Shown: one piece after another, positions 1-10,000 of the stretch
Numbering within the stretch: the first letter of the stretch is position 1
How the letters are laid out: each line of letters starts with the position of its first letter
Program-made: the position numbers and the translations under genes
Source of the DNA: Clostridiales bacterium
Lineage (GTDB): Bacteria; Bacillota; Clostridia; Lachnospirales; Cellulosilyticaceae
Assembly: GCA_019418225.1 (NCBI GenBank)
Contig: DYCF01000028.1
Coordinates: forward strand, 1-58,768
Reading direction: 5' to 3'
Length of the DNA: 58,768 nucleotides
Notes under the pieces: generated by a model
What the model was told of the DNA's origin: nothing
What the model saw: only the letters and a program-made list of their open reading frames with translations
Databases searched by the model: none

Positions 1-432
1 TTCACTATTTTGCATAGCATATTGTATAGCCCCTTCAGCAGTGGGAATAGCATTTAATATGGCAATTTCATTCATTTTCATAATATCACAATAACGAATA
101 TGGTGGCTTTCAAAAGCTTCAACTAATGTCGGTGTTAAAACACTACCTAGTACAAAACTATTAGAAGCTACTAAGAAGAACTGCTCAAGTGGGATATACG
201 TGTTACACATTGAAGTAAATACACATTTATTATCTTTTGAAAATGGGATTGGACCTATAATATAAGGAATATCTTTAAGTTCATCTAAAGAAGCACAGAT
301 ATGGGCACTCCTTGGAATGTCTGGATGACAAAGCCCATAGATGGAAACATTAAAGCCTTTTTGACATAAGATCTGGCTTAGTCTTACGAATCGTAGGTCG
401 CCACCCACAATTGCAACTGAAATTTGAGACAT
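1..432 (-). CDS. dpaA: Dipicolinate synthase subunit A, N-terminal part (cut by window edge)
   Basis: The minus strand reads 144 codons from an ATG at 432 to the window edge without a stop; a GGAGG lies just upstream (about 441-445). The N-terminus SQISVAIVGGDLRFVRLSQI is a Rossmann-type start, and the later stretch AILNAIPTAEGAIQYAMQNS closely resembles the conserved segment of SpoVFA/DpaA that precedes the second nucleotide-binding domain. In that family the A and B subunits make dipicolinic acid from dihydrodipicolinate in the mother cell during sporulation. This supports an endospore-forming host. The C-terminal half, and presumably dpaB, lie outside the window. A different small Rossmann protein is possible but less likely given the IPTAEG motif. 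Confidence 0.82.
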   Translation of the reverse strand, partial: MSQISVAIVGGDLRFVRLSQILCQKGFNVSIYGLCHPDIPRSAHICASLDELKDIPYIIGPIPFSKDNKCVFTSMCNTYIPLEQFFLVASNSFVLGSVLTPTLVEAFESHHIRYCDIMKMNEIAILNAIPTAEGAIQYAMQNSE

Positions 433-626
433 AGTGCATTCCTCCAGCCTACTTTAAATGTCTATGTTACAGTTTATGAATGGGACAAAAGGGAAGTGCT
501 TGTATTTATTGAATGTTTTAAAATTGATATTTGTTATTAAATTATAAAAATTTGTGTTATTTTATGTTTGCATTTGGTATAGTAATAGTAGAGAAAATAA
601 AATGTTTTCAAAGAGGGGGAGAAAGT

Positions 627-1328
627 ATGGCAGCTATATGGGACGTATTGGAAATAGACCCCACCAAGGATACGGAAATGATTAAAAGAGCTTATCATAA
701 AAAGTTGGCTAAGACTCATCCAGAAGATAATCCAGAAGGTTTTAAGCAGTTGCGAGCAAGTTATGAACAAGCACTTAAATGGGCAAAGACCCAAGAAGTA
801 GCAGCAATAGAAGGTACTAGGACGGCTATTGACTTATGGATGGATGAGGTTAAGGCTGTTTACTTTCATTTTTCAAAACGTATAGATGTAAGTGTATGGC
901 GGAGACTTTTGGAGAATGAACTTTGTGAGGGATTGGATACGAGTGAAATAGCCCTACAACATCTTTTGAAGTTTTTGAGTACACATTATCATTTACCACA
1001 AGAAGTATGGCAGTTAATAGATCAAGTCTTTTGTATACAAACTCTTAAAACAAGCCTTGTTGAGAACTTTTCAGAGGACTTTATTAATTACATTATTCAT
1101 CAAATTAATAACAAAGGTCTTATTGCGTGGACGCTTTTTAAAGGAAGAGAAGATGCAGATTATGATACATATATTGAAGATTATCTTACCCTTGTAAGAT
1201 TTTTAGATACGTTGAATGAGCAGGAGAAAATTGATTGGTCTAAATCACAAGAAGCACAGTATGAGCAGCTCGTTAAAAAGTTAAGTGAAAGTGCATTACA
1301 TATCCACATTTGGCAGTCCAAGAATTAA
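627..1328 (+). CDS. J-domain (DnaJ-like) co-chaperone of the HscC operon
   Basis: A 233-residue protein. The ATG at 627 is chosen because a purine-rich AGGGGGA lies 6-8 bases upstream; an earlier in-frame start at 531 would add an unsupported hydrophobic extension. Residues 1-50 form a J-like domain, with helix II (MIKRAYHKKLAKT) followed by HPEDNPEGFKQLRASYEQAL. The canonical HPD tripeptide is HPE here. The PEDNPEGF pattern resembles a J-domain subfamily I recall from gut clostridia, so this may be a family trait rather than a mutation. The rest is helical and unassigned. It overlaps the following TPR reading frame by 19 bases and heads an operon ending in an HscC-type Hsp70, the partner it would be expected to stimulate. 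Confidence 0.72.
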   Translation: MAAIWDVLEIDPTKDTEMIKRAYHKKLAKTHPEDNPEGFKQLRASYEQALKWAKTQEVAAIEGTRTAIDLWMDEVKAVYFHFSKRIDVSVWRRLLENELCEGLDTSEIALQHLLKFLSTHYHLPQEVWQLIDQVFCIQTLKTSLVENFSEDFINYIIHQINNKGLIAWTLFKGREDADYDTYIEDYLTLVRFLDTLNEQEKIDWSKSQEAQYEQLVKKLSESALHIHIWQSKN

Positions 1329-2875
1329 GACTTGCTTTAAAGTTACAAGATAGAGAAAAGGCACGTCAGTTAGCGCAGTTTTTAGAGGTTTCACCTAATG
1401 GTGGAGACATTTACATTCGTTATTTTATTGGTAAAGAAAAGTGGTTAAACCATGAGGAAGAAGCGGCGCATATTATATGGACATCTATTTTGAAGCAAAG
1501 ACCGGATTATTATGGTGCTAGAGTAGGCATGGTTTATTATGCCATTTATAAGGGGCAGTATAAAGTGGCTAAAGAGCAGGTCCTAGATATTATGGAATGT
1601 TATGGTGAAACAAAAGAGACTAATTGTCTTATGGGAGATGCTAATAATTATCTTATTAAAGAGATGCTAGAAGAAAGAAAAAATAGGCCACAAGATGAGA
1701 TGTTACGTTTAGAGCTTGGATGGTGTTATTTTCAAAACAAGGCATATGAAGCATGTCATAAACTCCTGATTGATTATACATCCACTCATGAATATGCCTT
1801 TGAATATCATAATCTTAAAGGGAGAAATGATTTTGCAGTAGGTTATTTAGACGTGGCTTTACCTGAACTGATGTGTTGGTTAAAGGATATTGAAGGGTTA
1901 CAAGATGATGGGAGTAAGGTATATCAAAGGCGTCATAGGAGACTAGGCTATGCTAACTTTTTAGTAGGAATGTGTCATTGTGCCTTAGCTGAAAAAAATA
2001 AGGGCATTATGCAAAAAACATATTATGAGGCAGCACAAAACTTTTTAGAAGCTGCTATAGCAGTAGCTTCACCAGCTTATGATTATATATTAAGTTATAA
2101 GGAGCGACTTGGAAATGTGCTTTTAAAACTTGGAAAAAATGAGGCATGTATTGATTTATGTGATGAGATTATAAAAGAAGATAAGCATTTTTACTTAGCA
2201 TATCTTTTAAGACAGGAAGCTTTTTTTAATTTACATAATGCCCAAGGTGTGATTGATGATTATTATGAGGCTACCTCAATTTATGAAGGATACATAAAGC
2301 CATATTTATTGGCAATTGAAGTTTTTATGGTCTTTAATCAATATGAGGAAGCTAAAAATGTTATTGCAAGAGCTAAGACATTAGCACTTAAAAGCTTAAA
2401 ATTAGATTTCTTAAGTTTAAAAATAAAACGGCAACAAAGTCATACGGTAAGGGAGTATGAAGTATTAATTGAAGCGCTTAAGGAGTTTATTCAAAGAGTT
2501 AAGGAAAAGCAGCAGACAGAAATTGAAAATATAGGCGATGTCTATCTGGAGCTAACCTTAAGCTATATGGATTTGGAAAGTTATGAAGAAGCATTAAAAA
2601 CAATTAATTTAGCAGTAGATAGCCATGAAGATAATGTATATTATAAGTGGATTAAGGCAGATATTTTACAGGAATTAGATGAATTCTCACAGGCATTGAG
2701 ACTTTATGAAGCCATTCATAGTACTTATGAAAATAATAGCGAGTATTATTACGATCTTGGAAGATGCTTACATAATTTAGGCAGATTGGATGAGGCTTTG
2801 AAGGCATATAAAAGAACAAGGGTATTAAATCATAAGCATGGGGATGTGAATGATAAGCTGCGTAAGATTTATTAA
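1310..2875 (+). CDS. Tetratricopeptide-repeat protein (N-terminal part of an interrupted TPR protein)
   Basis: A 521-residue helical repeat protein. The best possible start is TTG at 1310 inside the end of the J-domain gene. No convincing ribosome binding site precedes it, so it may depend on translational coupling, or it may once have been fused in frame to the J protein. Helix-turn-helix repeats of about 34 residues are visible throughout, for example DVYLELTLSYMDLESYEEAL and YYYDLGRCLHNLGRLDEALK near the end. The frame closes with TAA at 2873-2875, but the same frame continues open beyond it with TPR-like sequence to 4033. Its role is probably a scaffold or client adaptor for the linked HscC chaperone; that is inferred from context only. 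Confidence 0.6.
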   Translation: MAVQELRLALKLQDREKARQLAQFLEVSPNGGDIYIRYFIGKEKWLNHEEEAAHIIWTSILKQRPDYYGARVGMVYYAIYKGQYKVAKEQVLDIMECYGETKETNCLMGDANNYLIKEMLEERKNRPQDEMLRLELGWCYFQNKAYEACHKLLIDYTSTHEYAFEYHNLKGRNDFAVGYLDVALPELMCWLKDIEGLQDDGSKVYQRRHRRLGYANFLVGMCHCALAEKNKGIMQKTYYEAAQNFLEAAIAVASPAYDYILSYKERLGNVLLKLGKNEACIDLCDEIIKEDKHFYLAYLLRQEAFFNLHNAQGVIDDYYEATSIYEGYIKPYLLAIEVFMVFNQYEEAKNVIARAKTLALKSLKLDFLSLKIKRQQSHTVREYEVLIEALKEFIQRVKEKQQTEIENIGDVYLELTLSYMDLESYEEALKTINLAVDSHEDNVYYKWIKADILQELDEFSQALRLYEAIHSTYENNSEYYYDLGRCLHNLGRLDEALKAYKRTRVLNHKHGDVNDKLRKIY

Positions 2876-3019
2876 AAGAAGTTCATCGAAACTGGAAGTC
2901 CAGTTAGCTATGAATTAGCTATTCGCTATAGTGAAAAACAAATAGGGATTAGAGCGACAGCTTATTATTTAATTAATGAAGGGTTAACATTTCTAGAAGA
3001 CTATCGATTACAAGAAGCT

Positions 3020-4033
3020 ATGAAGGATTTTGAATTGGCCTTAAAGGATGAACCCCGAAATGCATATGGCTATAATAACTTAGGATATACATATAAGCTT
3101 TTAGAAGATTATGAGAGGGCTATAGCTATTTACAAGAAAGGAATTGAAGTGGATGGGCGTGGCAAGTGTAGCCTACTTTTATATAGTAATTTAGCCGTAT
3201 GCTATACAGCAATGGGAGCATATGAAACAGCTGAAGCATGTTATAAGAAGTGTATGACACTTTTTCCGCGGGAACAAACAATCTATAGTGATTTAATTAA
3301 GTTATATCATCGAATGGGTAAAAACAAGGAGGCACTTGAAATATGTAAGGTACTTTTAAGACAGAAGGATATGGATAAAACAAGTTGCTATTTAGACTTA
3401 GGAAGTACCTATGCCAATATGGGAAAGTATTTAAAGGCTACTTATTATTATAAGCTGGTGGGGCAGATAAAAGAAATAGATGGACATATTTATGATCAAA
3501 TAGGAGACTTCTACCTTAAAGAAGTACATGACTATAAACGAGCCGTTAAAGCCTATAGTAAAGCATTGGAGCAATATGAAGCAAGGCATTATTTAAATAT
3601 CTCGACCTACATTAATATTGCTAAGAGTTATGGAGCAGGCCATCAGATTCAAAAGGCGAAAGCATATTTTGAGAAATCCTTAAAAATGATACAAGATCGT
3701 TACGAGTATTTAGAAAACTATTTGAATTATAGACCATTTGCTCCACTGCGTCATTATGAAATAGGAAGTCTTTATATGGCTATAGGTGAGCTAGTGCATG
3801 CCAGGCATTATTTTGATAAAATGCGCAGTCTAAAAAAGTGCCGTCATTGTGAATACATGAAGTGCTATAAATATTTAGAAGGTCAGGGGAAGTTATATGA
3901 AATACAAGGTAAGTTTACAAAGGCACGTGAATGTTTTAAGCAGGCTTTAGCAATTAATCCGGTATCAGGAGTTAGTAAATATTATTTAAAACAGTTAAAA
4001 CATAAGGGGGACAAGGATGATAGTAGGTATTGA
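3020..4033 (+). CDS. Tetratricopeptide-repeat protein (C-terminal part, same frame as the preceding TPR gene)
   Basis: From the ATG at 3020 the product has 337 residues made almost entirely of TPR units (AYGYNNLGYTYKLLEDYERA, SCYLDLGSTYANMGKYLKAT, KARECFKQALAINP). The ATG has no visible ribosome binding site. The reading frame actually runs open from 2876, directly after the upstream TAA, and those 48 codons (including SYELAIRYSEKQIGIRATAY) also look like TPR protein. The simplest reading is one roughly 900-residue TPR protein split by a single stop codon. This could be a recent nonsense mutation, a sequencing error or stop-codon readthrough. The 3' end overlaps hscC by 17 bases, so the two are translationally coupled. 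Confidence 0.6.
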   Translation: MKDFELALKDEPRNAYGYNNLGYTYKLLEDYERAIAIYKKGIEVDGRGKCSLLLYSNLAVCYTAMGAYETAEACYKKCMTLFPREQTIYSDLIKLYHRMGKNKEALEICKVLLRQKDMDKTSCYLDLGSTYANMGKYLKATYYYKLVGQIKEIDGHIYDQIGDFYLKEVHDYKRAVKAYSKALEQYEARHYLNISTYINIAKSYGAGHQIQKAKAYFEKSLKMIQDRYEYLENYLNYRPFAPLRHYEIGSLYMAIGELVHARHYFDKMRSLKKCRHCEYMKCYKYLEGQGKLYEIQGKFTKARECFKQALAINPVSGVSKYYLKQLKHKGDKDDSRY

Positions 4034-5699
4034 CTTAGGGACAACAAATAGCCTAGTAGCTTATTATACCCCTGAAGGGGCAAAGATTATACCGAACCGT
4101 TTAGGAAAGTCACTTACACCATCGGTGGTAAGCATAGATGAAAAGGGGCAAATTTATGTAGGTGAAACTGCTGCAGAACGTAAAGTATTATATCCGAATG
4201 AAACGGCTAGCATTTTCAAAAGAAGTATGGGAAGTGATAAGAAATTTAAGCTAGGGGAGAAGGAATTTCTAGCAGAAGAATTATCAGCTATTATTTTAAA
4301 AGCTTTAAAGGAGGATGCCGAGGCATATTTAGGCGAAACAGTAACAGAAGCTATTATTAGTGTACCAGCTTATTTTAATGATATAAGGCGTAAAGCAACT
4401 AAACATGCAGGGGCGTTAGCTGGGCTTAAAGTAGAACGTATTATTAGCGAACCTACGGCAGCAGCTATTGCTTATGGTTTGTATGATCAGGCAGAAACAA
4501 CTAAATTTTTAGTTTTTGATTTAGGCGGAGGTACGTTTGATGTCTCTATTTTAGAGCGTTATGGCAGTATTTTAGAAGTCCATGCCGTAGCAGGGGATAA
4601 CTTTTTAGGTGGAGAAGATTTTACAGAGGTATTAGTTGATTTATTTTTTAAAGCACATCCTGAAATAGAACGTCTAAAGTTAAGTCCAAAGGAAGTGCAA
4701 CATATTCATGAGCAAGCTGAAAAATGTAAGAAGCAGTTTACAGAAACTACAATAGTGATGCACTGTATTTTACGAGAAGAATGTATCAAAACGCAAATTA
4801 CACTTGCAGAATATGAGGCGGCGTGTGAACCTTTGTTTGAACGTATACGTGGGCCAGTGAAAAGAAGTTTGATGGATGCGCATATAAAAATAGCAGATTT
4901 AGATAAGGTTGTTTTAGTAGGTGGCGCAACGCAATTATCTATTGTACGTAAATTTGTCAGTAAATTATTTAAAAATATTCCAGATACAAGACTTAATCCG
5001 GATGAGGTAGTAGCCTTAGGGACAGCTATTCAAGGGGCGATGAAAGAACGACAAGAAGCTGTTAAGGAAGTTATTTTAACGGATGTCTGCCCATTTACAT
5101 TGGGGACAGAAATAGCAGTAGAACTTGAAAATCATCGTATAGAGGGAGGACGTTTTTGTCCTATTATTGAACGAAATACAACGATTCCAGCTAGCCGCAC
5201 AGAACGTGTTTATACGGTGAAGGACGGGCAACAACAAATACGTATCAATGTCTTGCAAGGAGAAAGCAGATTTGCAAGCAATAATGTATCTTTAGGGGAG
5301 GTAGATATTGAAGTACCAGCTAATAAGGCTGGTGAAGAAGCGATTGATATTACATACACTTATGATATTAATGCAATTTTAGAGGTAGAGGTTAAGATTG
5401 TTTCAACAGGAAAATGTGTAAGGAAGTTGATTAAGGGGCAATATACACTTTTATCTGATGCAGAGATTGAAGCACGTATGCAGGAATTAAGCTATCTTAA
5501 GATTCATCCCAGAGATCAAGAAGAGAATAAACTCTGGTTATTAAAGGGTGAACGGTTGTATGAGGAGAGTTTAGGTGAGATGCGCATACGTATCGCTATG
5601 GCACTTCAAAAGTTTGAAGAGGCGTTAGATACACATGATAATCGTAAGATAGAGATAGCACGTGAAAGCTTTAAGGCCTTTTTAGAACCATTTTTATAG
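4017..5699 (+). CDS. hscC: HscC-type Hsp70 chaperone
   Basis: A 560-residue Hsp70 family ATPase with AAGGGGG 6 bases before the ATG. The nucleotide-binding domain shows IGIDLGTTNS (phosphate loop 1), VISVPAYFND, ISEPTAAAIAYG, FDLGGGTFDVS and VLVGGATQL. The substrate domain begins after LTDVCPFTLGTEI. The length is close to E. coli HscC (about 556) and shorter than DnaK because the C-terminal lid is reduced. Stretches such as FKRSMGS, AGDNFLGGEDFT and SPIIERNTT-like PIIERNTTIP match HscC rather than DnaK or HscA. E. coli HscC works with the J protein DjlC, and here a J-domain gene heads the same operon with TPR proteins between. No CIRCE heat-shock operator was seen upstream. Confidence 0.88.
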   Translation: MIVGIDLGTTNSLVAYYTPEGAKIIPNRLGKSLTPSVVSIDEKGQIYVGETAAERKVLYPNETASIFKRSMGSDKKFKLGEKEFLAEELSAIILKALKEDAEAYLGETVTEAIISVPAYFNDIRRKATKHAGALAGLKVERIISEPTAAAIAYGLYDQAETTKFLVFDLGGGTFDVSILERYGSILEVHAVAGDNFLGGEDFTEVLVDLFFKAHPEIERLKLSPKEVQHIHEQAEKCKKQFTETTIVMHCILREECIKTQITLAEYEAACEPLFERIRGPVKRSLMDAHIKIADLDKVVLVGGATQLSIVRKFVSKLFKNIPDTRLNPDEVVALGTAIQGAMKERQEAVKEVILTDVCPFTLGTEIAVELENHRIEGGRFCPIIERNTTIPASRTERVYTVKDGQQQIRINVLQGESRFASNNVSLGEVDIEVPANKAGEEAIDITYTYDINAILEVEVKIVSTGKCVRKLIKGQYTLLSDAEIEARMQELSYLKIHPRDQEENKLWLLKGERLYEESLGEMRIRIAMALQKFEEALDTHDNRKIEIARESFKAFLEPFL

Positions 5700-5770
5700 A
5701 TTAAGCAAAAAGAGATTCTAGGTGATTAAACATTAAAATTTTTAAACATTAAAACGTGAGGAGTAGCATA

Positions 5771-6772
5771 ATGAAACAACAATTTGAAAATATTGCGCCA
5801 CTTATTGGACATACACCTTTATTAGAAATTCAGCTCAGTTACAAGGGAAGTGTACGTAAAATTTACGCTAAGGCAGAGTACTATAATTTGACAGGAAATA
5901 TTAAAGACCGTGTGGCACTTTATATTTTACAAAAGGCTTATGAAAAGGGCACGATTCATAAGGGAGACATTATTGCCGAAGCTACAAGTGGTAATACAGG
6001 AATTGCCTTTTCGGCCTTAGGCAGTTACTTAGGGCATCAAGTAGTTATCTACATGCCAGACTGGATGAGCAAGGAGCGTATTAATTTAATGAGGAGTTAT
6101 GGAGCAGATGTACGCCTGGTATCTGCGCAGGAAGGGGGATTTTTAGGTTCTATCAAAAAGACCGAAGAACTTGCCCAAAAAGGCGGGGTATTTTTACCTT
6201 GTCAATTTTCTAATACGGATAATGTTATGGCGCATTATTTAATGACTGGAGAAGAAATTGTAAAACAATTAGAATGTCTAGGCATGAAAGCAGATGGTGT
6301 AGTGGCAGGTGTAGGGACGGGTGGTACGATTATGGGTATTGGAAAGCGCTTAAAGGAAGTCAATACAGCTTGCAAGGCCTATCCTTTAGAACCAAGTAAT
6401 TCACCCACCTTATCAACAGGTTATAAGGTGGGAAAACATCGTATACAAGGTATTTCAGATGAATTTATTCCAAGCATTGTCAAACTAGAGGAATTAGATG
6501 AAGTCATTTCTGTAGAAGATGGAGATGCGATTATCATGGCACAAATGCTTTCTAAAAAGTTGGGAATAGGCGTAGGGGTTTCGTCGGGAGCCAATTTAAT
6601 TGGTTGTTTAATGGCACAAGAGAAATTAGGAAAGGATGCAGTCATCGTTACAACATTTGCAGATGATAATAAGAAATACTTATCTACGGATTATGCAGGT
6701 ATAGAGCCTATGCAGGATAATTACATTTCAAAAGATGTAAAGTTATTAGGGGTTGTAGCACATACATTTTAG
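5771..6772 (+). CDS. Cysteine synthase-like PLP-dependent enzyme
   Basis: A 333-residue fold-type II PLP enzyme. The ATG at 5771 is preceded by GAGGAG at 5758-5763; an in-frame GTG at 5756 is rejected because it overlaps that site. It opens with PLIGHTPLLEI, has the Schiff-base lysine in GNIKDRVA (K45), the substrate/PLP loop TSGNTG (72-77) and a glycine-rich phosphate loop GVGTGGT. Two signature positions depart from typical CysK: the NPGGSVKDR-type segment reads NLTGNIKDR, and EPTSGNTG reads EATSGNTG. O-acetylserine sulfhydrylase is the default role, but cystathionine beta-synthase-like or other beta-replacement chemistry is possible. It stands alone, followed by a strong terminator. Confidence 0.8.
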   Translation: MKQQFENIAPLIGHTPLLEIQLSYKGSVRKIYAKAEYYNLTGNIKDRVALYILQKAYEKGTIHKGDIIAEATSGNTGIAFSALGSYLGHQVVIYMPDWMSKERINLMRSYGADVRLVSAQEGGFLGSIKKTEELAQKGGVFLPCQFSNTDNVMAHYLMTGEEIVKQLECLGMKADGVVAGVGTGGTIMGIGKRLKEVNTACKAYPLEPSNSPTLSTGYKVGKHRIQGISDEFIPSIVKLEELDEVISVEDGDAIIMAQMLSKKLGIGVGVSSGANLIGCLMAQEKLGKDAVIVTTFADDNKKYLSTDYAGIEPMQDNYISKDVKLLGVVAHTF

Positions 6773-6790
6773 GTAAAACATAAAATATAA

Positions 6791-6837
6791 AACACTGAGG
6801 ATAATGGTGATATGCCATGTTGCTCAGTGTTTTTTTA
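6791..6837 (+). terminator. Rho-independent terminator after the cysteine synthase-like gene
   Basis: The stem AACACTGAG (6791-6799) pairs with CTCAGTGTT (6823-6831), and the T-run continues to 6836. It separates the PLP-enzyme gene from the synthase operon. Confidence 0.85.
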
Positions 6838-6915
6838 TGCCCAATCAGTTTTAAGATGAGGTATGTTACATATATAATAAAAATTAATAAGAACATCAAA
6901 GTAATATTGTAATAA

Positions 6916-6946
6916 TTGACAAAATAGCGAATATTTGAACTAAAAT
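6916..6946 (+). promoter_or_regulatory. Candidate sigma-A promoter of the Pfa-like operon
   Basis: A perfect -35 TTGACA (6916-6921) is followed after 19 bases by TAAAAT (6941-6946). The spacer is slightly long. It lies about 100 bases before the first synthase gene and just upstream of the palindrome at 6986-7004. Confidence 0.5.
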
Positions 6947-6985
6947 ATTGAAATTGTAAAAAAATAGATATATGATTAAACCATA

Positions 6986-7004
6986 ATTTGAACGCCGGTC
7001 AAAT
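6986..7004. promoter_or_regulatory. Operator-like 19-bp palindrome upstream of the Pfa-like operon
   Basis: ATTTGAACGCCGGTCAAAT is a palindrome centred on 6995 with only one mismatched pair (6992/6998). Its GC-rich core stands out in an AT-rich intergenic region. It sits about 40 bases downstream of the candidate -10 and 38 bases before the ATG, a position suited to repressor roadblock. Its shape (TTGA...TCAA arms) is like TetR-family operators; the actual regulator is unknown. Confidence 0.5.
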
Positions 7005-7041
7005 TGATAGAAAATTAAGATGAACACAGGGGGAATAGATT

Positions 7042-10000
7042 ATGCATGTACCAATAGCAGTAGTTGGAATGGGCGCTATATTTCCAGGCGCTATGGATTT
7101 ATGTGAGTACTGGAGCAATATTTTAGCTGGAAAAGATGAAATTACAGATGTACCAGAAAGTTACTGGAAAATGGAGGATTATTATGATAAAGATCCTCAT
7201 GCAAAAGATAAATGCTATGGGAATAAAGGTGGTTTTGTAGGAAATATTCCGTTTGATGCGATGGCCTTTGGTATTTCGCCTAAAACAATGGAGTCTATTT
7301 CTGTTGAGCAGCTTTTTGCCCTCGTTGTTGCAAAACAGGCTTTAACAGATGCCGAGATGCTTGGAAAAGATGCTAAACCTTTTGACCACGAAAAAGCAGG
7401 TGTCATTTTAGCAGCAGGTGTAGGAAAAACAGCGTTTTCACTTAATCAACGTCTTCAGGTCCCTAAAATTAGGAAGATTCTTAAAAATAGTGGGGTGCCT
7501 GAGCAACTTATCGAACATGTCTTAGAACGCATTGGGGATGCAGAGGTAGAATGGAATGAAGCATGTAACCCAGGATACTTAGGCAATGTTGTTGCAGGAC
7601 GTATTGCAAACCGCTTTGATTTGTATGGGACAAACTGTATTGTAGATGCAGCTTGTGCTAGTAGCTTAGCAGCACTTAAATATGCAGTAAGTGAACTTGA
7701 ATCAGGAGACTGTGATGTGATGCTAACAGGAGGGGTTAACTTAGATTGCAGTGAGTTTTCCTTTGTATCATTTTGTAAGACGCCAGCTATTTCTAAAACA
7801 GGTCATATTAAACCTTTTGATAAAGATTCGGATGGAATGATTTTAGGCGATGGCGTAGGGATGCTTGTTTTAAAAAGATTAAGTGATGCCAAAAGAGATG
7901 GCAATAAAATTTATGGTGTTATTCGTGGAATAGGTTCTTCTGGAGATGGTAAAGCTAAAAGTATTTTTGCTCCACGTAAAGAGGGTCAAAAGCGCGCACT
8001 TATCCGCGCTTATGAAAATGCAGATGTTAATCCAGCTTCCATTACGCTTATTGAAGCACATGGAACAGGTACAGCTAAGGGGGATGAATGTGAAATAGAA
8101 GCCTTATCTGAGTTCTTTAGTGAAAACGGCGTTTCAAAACATGAGATTGGTTTAGGCAGTGTAAAAAGTCAAATTGGCCACACACGTTTAACTGCAGGAG
8201 TTGCAAGTTTAATTAAAACATTAATGGCATTACATCATAAAATTTTACCTGCCACCATTAACGTAGAAAATCCAAATGAAAAGTTAAAGGAATCGCCACT
8301 AGAAGTACTTACTAAGGCTAAACCTTGGATTGTAAATGCGAAACATCCTGTGAGACGTGCGGGTGTAAGTGCATTTGGTTTTGGTGGTACAAACTTTCAT
8401 GTTGTAGTTGAAGAGTATCAAACAGAAGGAAAACAACAGCCTTATCGTTTGCATCAAACACCACATATGGTCATTATAAGTGGTGCAAGTGTAGAAAGCC
8501 TTAAAATAAATTGTGAAAAATTATTGCAAGCGCTGATGCAAGATGAAAGAGCTTATTTAGCAGATATATATAGTGCTAAACAATTAGAAGAAAAGGAAGT
8601 AAGGCTAGGATTTGTTGCACGAGATGGAAAAGATGCCAGGGAAAAATTACAGGTGGCATTGGAAGAGCTCGGACAAAATAGTTTAGTAAATTGGGAGAAA
8701 AATGGCATTTGTTACCGTATGCAAGGTATGCATCAAGGGGAGAAGATTGTTACACTATTCTCAGGACAAGGTGGACAGTATACACAGATGTTTAGAGAAA
8801 CGGCTATGAACTATCCGGAGCTACAGGAAATGTTTGAGATTGTAGATAATGCCATGTTATCTGAAGGTGAAATACCTATTTCTGATGTAGTTTATCCATT
8901 TTCAGCCTATAAAGAGGAAGAAAAGGTAGCAGAGAATAATCTCATGCAAACTAAATTTACACAACCTGCTTTAGCAGCTGTTTGTGGTGGTGTATATAAG
9001 CTATTAAAGCAAAGAGGATATACATCAGATTTCGCTATTGGTCATAGTTTCGGTGAATTAACTGCCTTATGGGCAAATGGTGTAATGTCAGATGAAACAT
9101 ATGCACATCTAGCTGTAAAACGTGGTTATTTCATGGGGCAGCCTATTGAAGATGCAACAGGTATGATGGCTGTGGCGGCACCGAGAGATGAAGTAGAAAA
9201 ATATATTGAGGGCTTTGATAAGCTTTATATGGCTAATGAAAATAGCAATCAGCAAAATATTGTTTCAGGAGATATGGTCCAGCTTGATTTATTAGCAGAA
9301 GCGTTACAAGCTAAAAATATTACTGCAAAAAAATTACGGGTTTCTTCTGCTTTTCATTCACCTTATATGGAAAAGGCAAAGGAAGCTTTTAAAACAGAAA
9401 TTCATTCAGCACCTTTCAATGATTTACAGGGAACAATTATAGCAAATGCAACCCATGGGGAATATCCTAAAGAAGCAACCCAGATTAAAGCATTATTAGA
9501 AGAACAAATTACAAATCCGGTTTACTTTAGAACGTGTATAGAAAAGGCTTATGCAGAAGGGGCAAGAATATTTGTAGAAATAGGTCCAGGTAAAGTGCTA
9601 AGTGGTTTATTAAAACATATTTTAGGTGAGCGTCCATATGAAATTATTACGGTCAATGCAGATCGCAAGACAGGAGATTTATATCAACTTGAGATGGCCT
9701 GTATGAAACTCAAAACCATTGGGCTAGCAATACAGGCAGATCCTTATGAAATGTCTGTGAATCCTGAAATTAAATTAAAAGCTACAAAGTCTTCTTATGA
9801 AGTACCACCAACTTTCTTTAGAACACCAGATAAGAAAAAGAGAGTAGATGAGGCAATATATAAGGTAGATGCACCATTAGCATTGGAGGTAACGCCAGTT
9901 GAAGAAGCAAAGGGTAATAATCAAAATTATGTAAGGGAAGAAGGGAATGTTATTGTGGAAAAACACTTGGATGTAGAGGCGGCCTGTACTTTACAGAGTA

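Noticed and set aside
531..626. Extended N-terminus of the J-domain protein from 531
   Set aside because: No ribosome binding site at 531, hydrophobic unrelated sequence, and a clear purine-rich RBS before the ATG at 627 that begins the J domain.
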